6,311 bases of DNA, from contig JAEORG010000253.1 of the NCBI GenBank assembly GCA_016841005.1, positions 1 through 6,311 on the forward strand. Reading direction: 5' to 3'. The translations under genes and the position numbers were made by a program. The stretch's first letter is position 1. Every line of letters starts with the position of its first letter. Origin of the DNA: Candidatus Thorarchaeota archaeon. GTDB taxonomy: Archaea; Asgardarchaeota; Thorarchaeia; Thorarchaeales; Thorarchaeaceae. The notes beneath the pieces are model-generated. The model was not told the DNA's origin and did not search any database. It saw only the letters and a program-made list of their open reading frames with translations. Shown piece after piece: positions 4,652 to 6,311 of the stretch.

Positions 4652-5665
4652 TTGCCAATCAATGTCTTGTTTATTTGGGATGTTCGAGAAGAACTCAGAG
4701 AATATCTGGAAAAGGGGTTAACAGGAATCCCAGATCTAAACCTAGTTTTTCCATCACCTCCAGAAGAAGAGGAGTTCATGAAGAACATAACATCAGCAAA
4801 TATAGTAGTTGGGTGGCGGCCATCTGAGGAACTTCTTAATCAGGCAGAGTCACTTGATCTCTTCATCAATCCTGGAGCAGGAGTTCAACATCATATCGAA
4901 CGCTTTCGAGAACTAAATATAACTAGAAAGATTGTATTGGTGAACGGACATGGAAATTCGTACTTCACTGGTCAGCATGCGGTAGCTCTTCTTCTTAGTC
5001 TTATGAATAAAATTCATCTTCATCATCAATGGATGGTTGAAGGTTTTTGGAGAAGAGGCGATAGCTATGCAAAGTCAACACCTCTACGGTGGAGAAAAGT
5101 TGGTCTTCTAGGTTATGGAGCAGTCAATAGGAATGTACACAGATTCCTCTCAGGTTTTGATGTGGCATTTCATATTCTCAAACGAAGCTGGAGAGGAGAC
5201 GAAGAATTCCCAACTCCCGTGAAAAGATATACATCAGATGGACTTGAGGAATTTCTCACGGCTGTCGACATACTAATAATCGCGGTCCCCCAGACTGATG
5301 AAACTGAGGGACTATTGGGAGAACATGAGTTAAAGCTCCTTGGAAAAGATGGACTGCTTGTTAATATAGGAAGAGGATCAGTGATTGACCAAGATGCACT
5401 ATATTCAGTATTGAAGTCACAGAGTATTGCTGGAGCTGCTGTTGATGTCTGGTATGACTATCAGCCAGAAGAAGATGAGGAAGGAAAGAAATACCCCTAT
5501 ACTCAACCATTTCACGAACTGGATAATATTATCCTCTCTCCCCATAGAGGAGCATCGCCTATGGATGATTTACATAGATGGAACGAAGTCATCGAGAACA
5601 TCTCTCGTTATGCAGAAGGTCGGAGAGATTTTCTAAATCAGGTCAATCTTACTAGAGGATATTGA
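4652..5665 (+). CDS. D-isomer-specific 2-hydroxyacid dehydrogenase family protein (variant)
   Basis: This 337-residue protein matches the usual length for NAD(P)-dependent oxidoreductases that interconvert 2-oxoacids and D-2-hydroxyacids in the cytoplasm. The substrate-binding half has 'INPGAGVQHH' (72-81), then the Rossmann half with 'KVGLLGYGAVNRNV' (149-162). The usual GxGxxG dinucleotide motif is GYGAVN here, with Asn159 for the third Gly. Arg241 in 'VNIGRGSVID' and His298 in 'ILSPHRGA' match two catalytic residues. The third, a Glu usually in an 'E-P' pair after 'DVF', is not at its place: the sequence is DVWYDYQPEE (265-274), with Gln271 before Pro, although E273/E274 are close. I recall a subgroup with 'DVWY.YP' that shares this feature. 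Activity and substrate are therefore open. TTG start with SD; second gene of the operon with the 7TM protein. Confidence 0.88.
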   Translation: MPINVLFIWDVREELREYLEKGLTGIPDLNLVFPSPPEEEEFMKNITSANIVVGWRPSEELLNQAESLDLFINPGAGVQHHIERFRELNITRKIVLVNGHGNSYFTGQHAVALLLSLMNKIHLHHQWMVEGFWRRGDSYAKSTPLRWRKVGLLGYGAVNRNVHRFLSGFDVAFHILKRSWRGDEEFPTPVKRYTSDGLEEFLTAVDILIIAVPQTDETEGLLGEHELKLLGKDGLLVNIGRGSVIDQDALYSVLKSQSIAGAAVDVWYDYQPEEDEEGKKYPYTQPFHELDNIILSPHRGASPMDDLHRWNEVIENISRYAEGRRDFLNQVNLTRGY

Positions 5666-5723
5666 GTAAGTCACAGTGTCACGAGAAACACGATAGAATC
5701 GAAAATGCATATTCAGCTGAAAC

Positions 5724-5729
5724 TTATAT
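5724..5729 (+). promoter_or_regulatory. TATA box upstream of the beta-helix gene
   Basis: GAAACTTATATGG combines a BRE-like GAAAC and TTATAT, predicting a transcript start near 5750. A second AT-rich box (AATATATT, 5781-5788) could be the promoter instead, with a start near 5810. Either would serve the gene at 5868. Confidence 0.5.
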
Positions 5730-5747
5730 GGAAGCGACGAGTAAGGG

Positions 5748-5843
5748 ATGGTAGGTATTCGTCACGCTAGAGGGTCAGTCAATATATTCATGATCGAGAT
5801 GCAACATGATTTGATTGTTCTTGAACCAAAGGCTGAAGAATAG
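5748..5843 (+). CDS. Possible 31-residue small protein (weak)
   Basis: ATG 5748 to TAG 5841-5843 encodes 31 residues (starting MVGIRHARGS, ending LIVLEPKAEE). There is no SD, but the ATG falls where the TATA box at 5724 would start transcription, which would make the message leaderless. No family, membrane segment or metal motif is seen. It may equally be a chance frame in the leader of the beta-helix gene. Confidence 0.15.
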   Translation: MVGIRHARGSVNIFMIEMQHDLIVLEPKAEE

Positions 5844-5854
5844 ATTTGCTTTAC

Positions 5855-5864
5855 GGAGGAGGAG
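5855..5864 (+). promoter_or_regulatory. Strong Shine-Dalgarno site fixing a GTG start
   Basis: GGAGGAGGAG precedes GTG 5868; the first GGAGG ends 8 bases before the start codon. The start places a Lys-Lys and hydrophobic signal sequence at the N-terminus, as expected. Confidence 0.8.
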
Positions 5865-5867
5865 AAA

Positions 5868-6311
5868 GTGGAGAAAAAGTCCTTTGCTCTCGTTGTTATG
5901 CTAATACTAATTGCCCAGCCATTGGTAATCACTTCAAACATTACCTTTCAAGGGTCGCAAACCGCGCTTCAGGAGAAGAAGGCTATAGTTTTATCGCAAG
6001 ATTATGGCACTCGTCTTACTTCTGATGAACATCTGAATCACGTACCTATTGTAATTAACAGTACTCTTGATTTTACATTACAATCATGGCCAGGTGATGG
6101 AACAGAGGGAAATCCCTTTGTAATTGCGGGTCTTAATATCACCTATAACCATCCTGACTATCTGATCAAGATTACTAATGTCGACGATTACTTCCTCATT
6201 GAGGACTGTTTCCTTCGTCAACTTTCAGGTAGTGGAAGTGTCCTGCTTGAGAATGTAACTCATGCAAAGATTCAGTATGTCACCATTATGTCTGAGAGCG
6301 GAGGAATTGAT
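5868..6311 (+). CDS. Secreted right-handed beta-helix (NosD-like) repeat protein (partial, 3' end off window)
   Basis: The first 148 residues are visible and the frame is open to the window edge. An N-terminal signal sequence has a VEKK basic start and a hydrophobic core at about 6-22, so the protein is probably exported or anchored outside the cell. Next comes a segment like 'QSWPGDGTEGNPFVI' (72-86), the characteristic opening of archaeal proteins in the NosD/pectate-lyase-like parallel beta-helix group. Short rungs follow: 'YLIKITNVDDYFLIEDC' (98-114), 'GSVLLENVTHAKIQYVTI' (123-140). Such proteins form solenoids used in surface structures, adhesion or carbohydrate binding; no catalytic residues can be named here. 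GTG 5868 is backed by GGAGGAGGAG. It is likely transcribed separately from the upstream operon, from a TATA box at 5724 or 5781. Confidence 0.88.
   Translation, partial: MEKKSFALVVMLILIAQPLVITSNITFQGSQTALQEKKAIVLSQDYGTRLTSDEHLNHVPIVINSTLDFTLQSWPGDGTEGNPFVIAGLNITYNHPDYLIKITNVDDYFLIEDCFLRQLSGSGSVLLENVTHAKIQYVTIMSESGGID

Larger units (their letters stand above)
5666..5867. other. Intergenic region between dehydrogenase and beta-helix genes
   Basis: This 202-base stretch contains two TATA-like boxes (5724-5729 and 5781-5788), a possible 31-codon reading frame and the SD site of the next gene. I saw no convincing hairpin or T-run terminator after the dehydrogenase stop. Confidence 0.6.

Noticed and set aside
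1..6311. CRISPR array, insertion sequence, integrase or toxin-antitoxin pair
   Set aside because: No spaced identical repeats, no terminal inverted repeats with target duplication, and none of the translated genes shows transposase, nuclease or toxin motifs.

Overview
The window looks like chromosomal DNA of an archaeon, most likely an Asgard archaeon of the Thorarchaeota type. The signs are TATA-type promoters placed 20-30 bases upstream of GAGG-type Shine-Dalgarno (SD) sites, frequent TTG and GTG starts with strong SD sites, a moderate AT bias, and gene content typical of that group. That content includes several GNAT acetyltransferases, a membrane-anchored zinc ribbon, a seven-helix membrane protein with a longin-like cytoplasmic tail, and an exported beta-helix protein with the 'WPGDGTE.NP..I' opening. 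The lineage call is inference from style and recalled family resemblance; no rRNA or universal marker is present.

Layout: (1) 1-1089 holds two divergent GNAT acetyltransferases sharing a short promoter region; the left one runs off the window edge. (2) 1160-1306 is a 48-residue single-helix membrane protein that is easy to miss, with a good SD site. (3) A hairpin-plus-T-run terminator at 1366-1398 separates it from a convergent 465-residue ten-helix membrane protein (2794-1397, minus strand, TTG start). (4) 2795-3137 is a 343-base divergent intergenic region. It carries a promoter on each side and a GC-rich 95-base segment closed by a perfect 9-bp inverted repeat, with its own TATA-like box at the right distance; this is a candidate structured RNA. 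(5) 3138-3488 is a zinc ribbon plus membrane anchor protein. (6) 3560-5665 is a two-gene operon with a 27-base gap: a 7TM/longin-like protein followed by an unusual D-2-hydroxyacid dehydrogenase. (7) 5868 to the right edge is the start of a secreted right-handed beta-helix protein.

How the genes may work together: only the 7TM/longin-like protein and the dehydrogenase are clearly co-transcribed. The predicted topology of the former (N-terminus outside, C-terminal domain in the cytoplasm) suggests a sensor or a membrane platform for small-GTPase control, but no ligand or partner can be read from the sequence. The other genes seem to be separately transcribed. No mobile element, CRISPR array, tRNA, rRNA or complete known defence system was seen. 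The best candidates for something undescribed are the 7TM/longin-like protein with its dehydrogenase partner and the 2966-3060 element.
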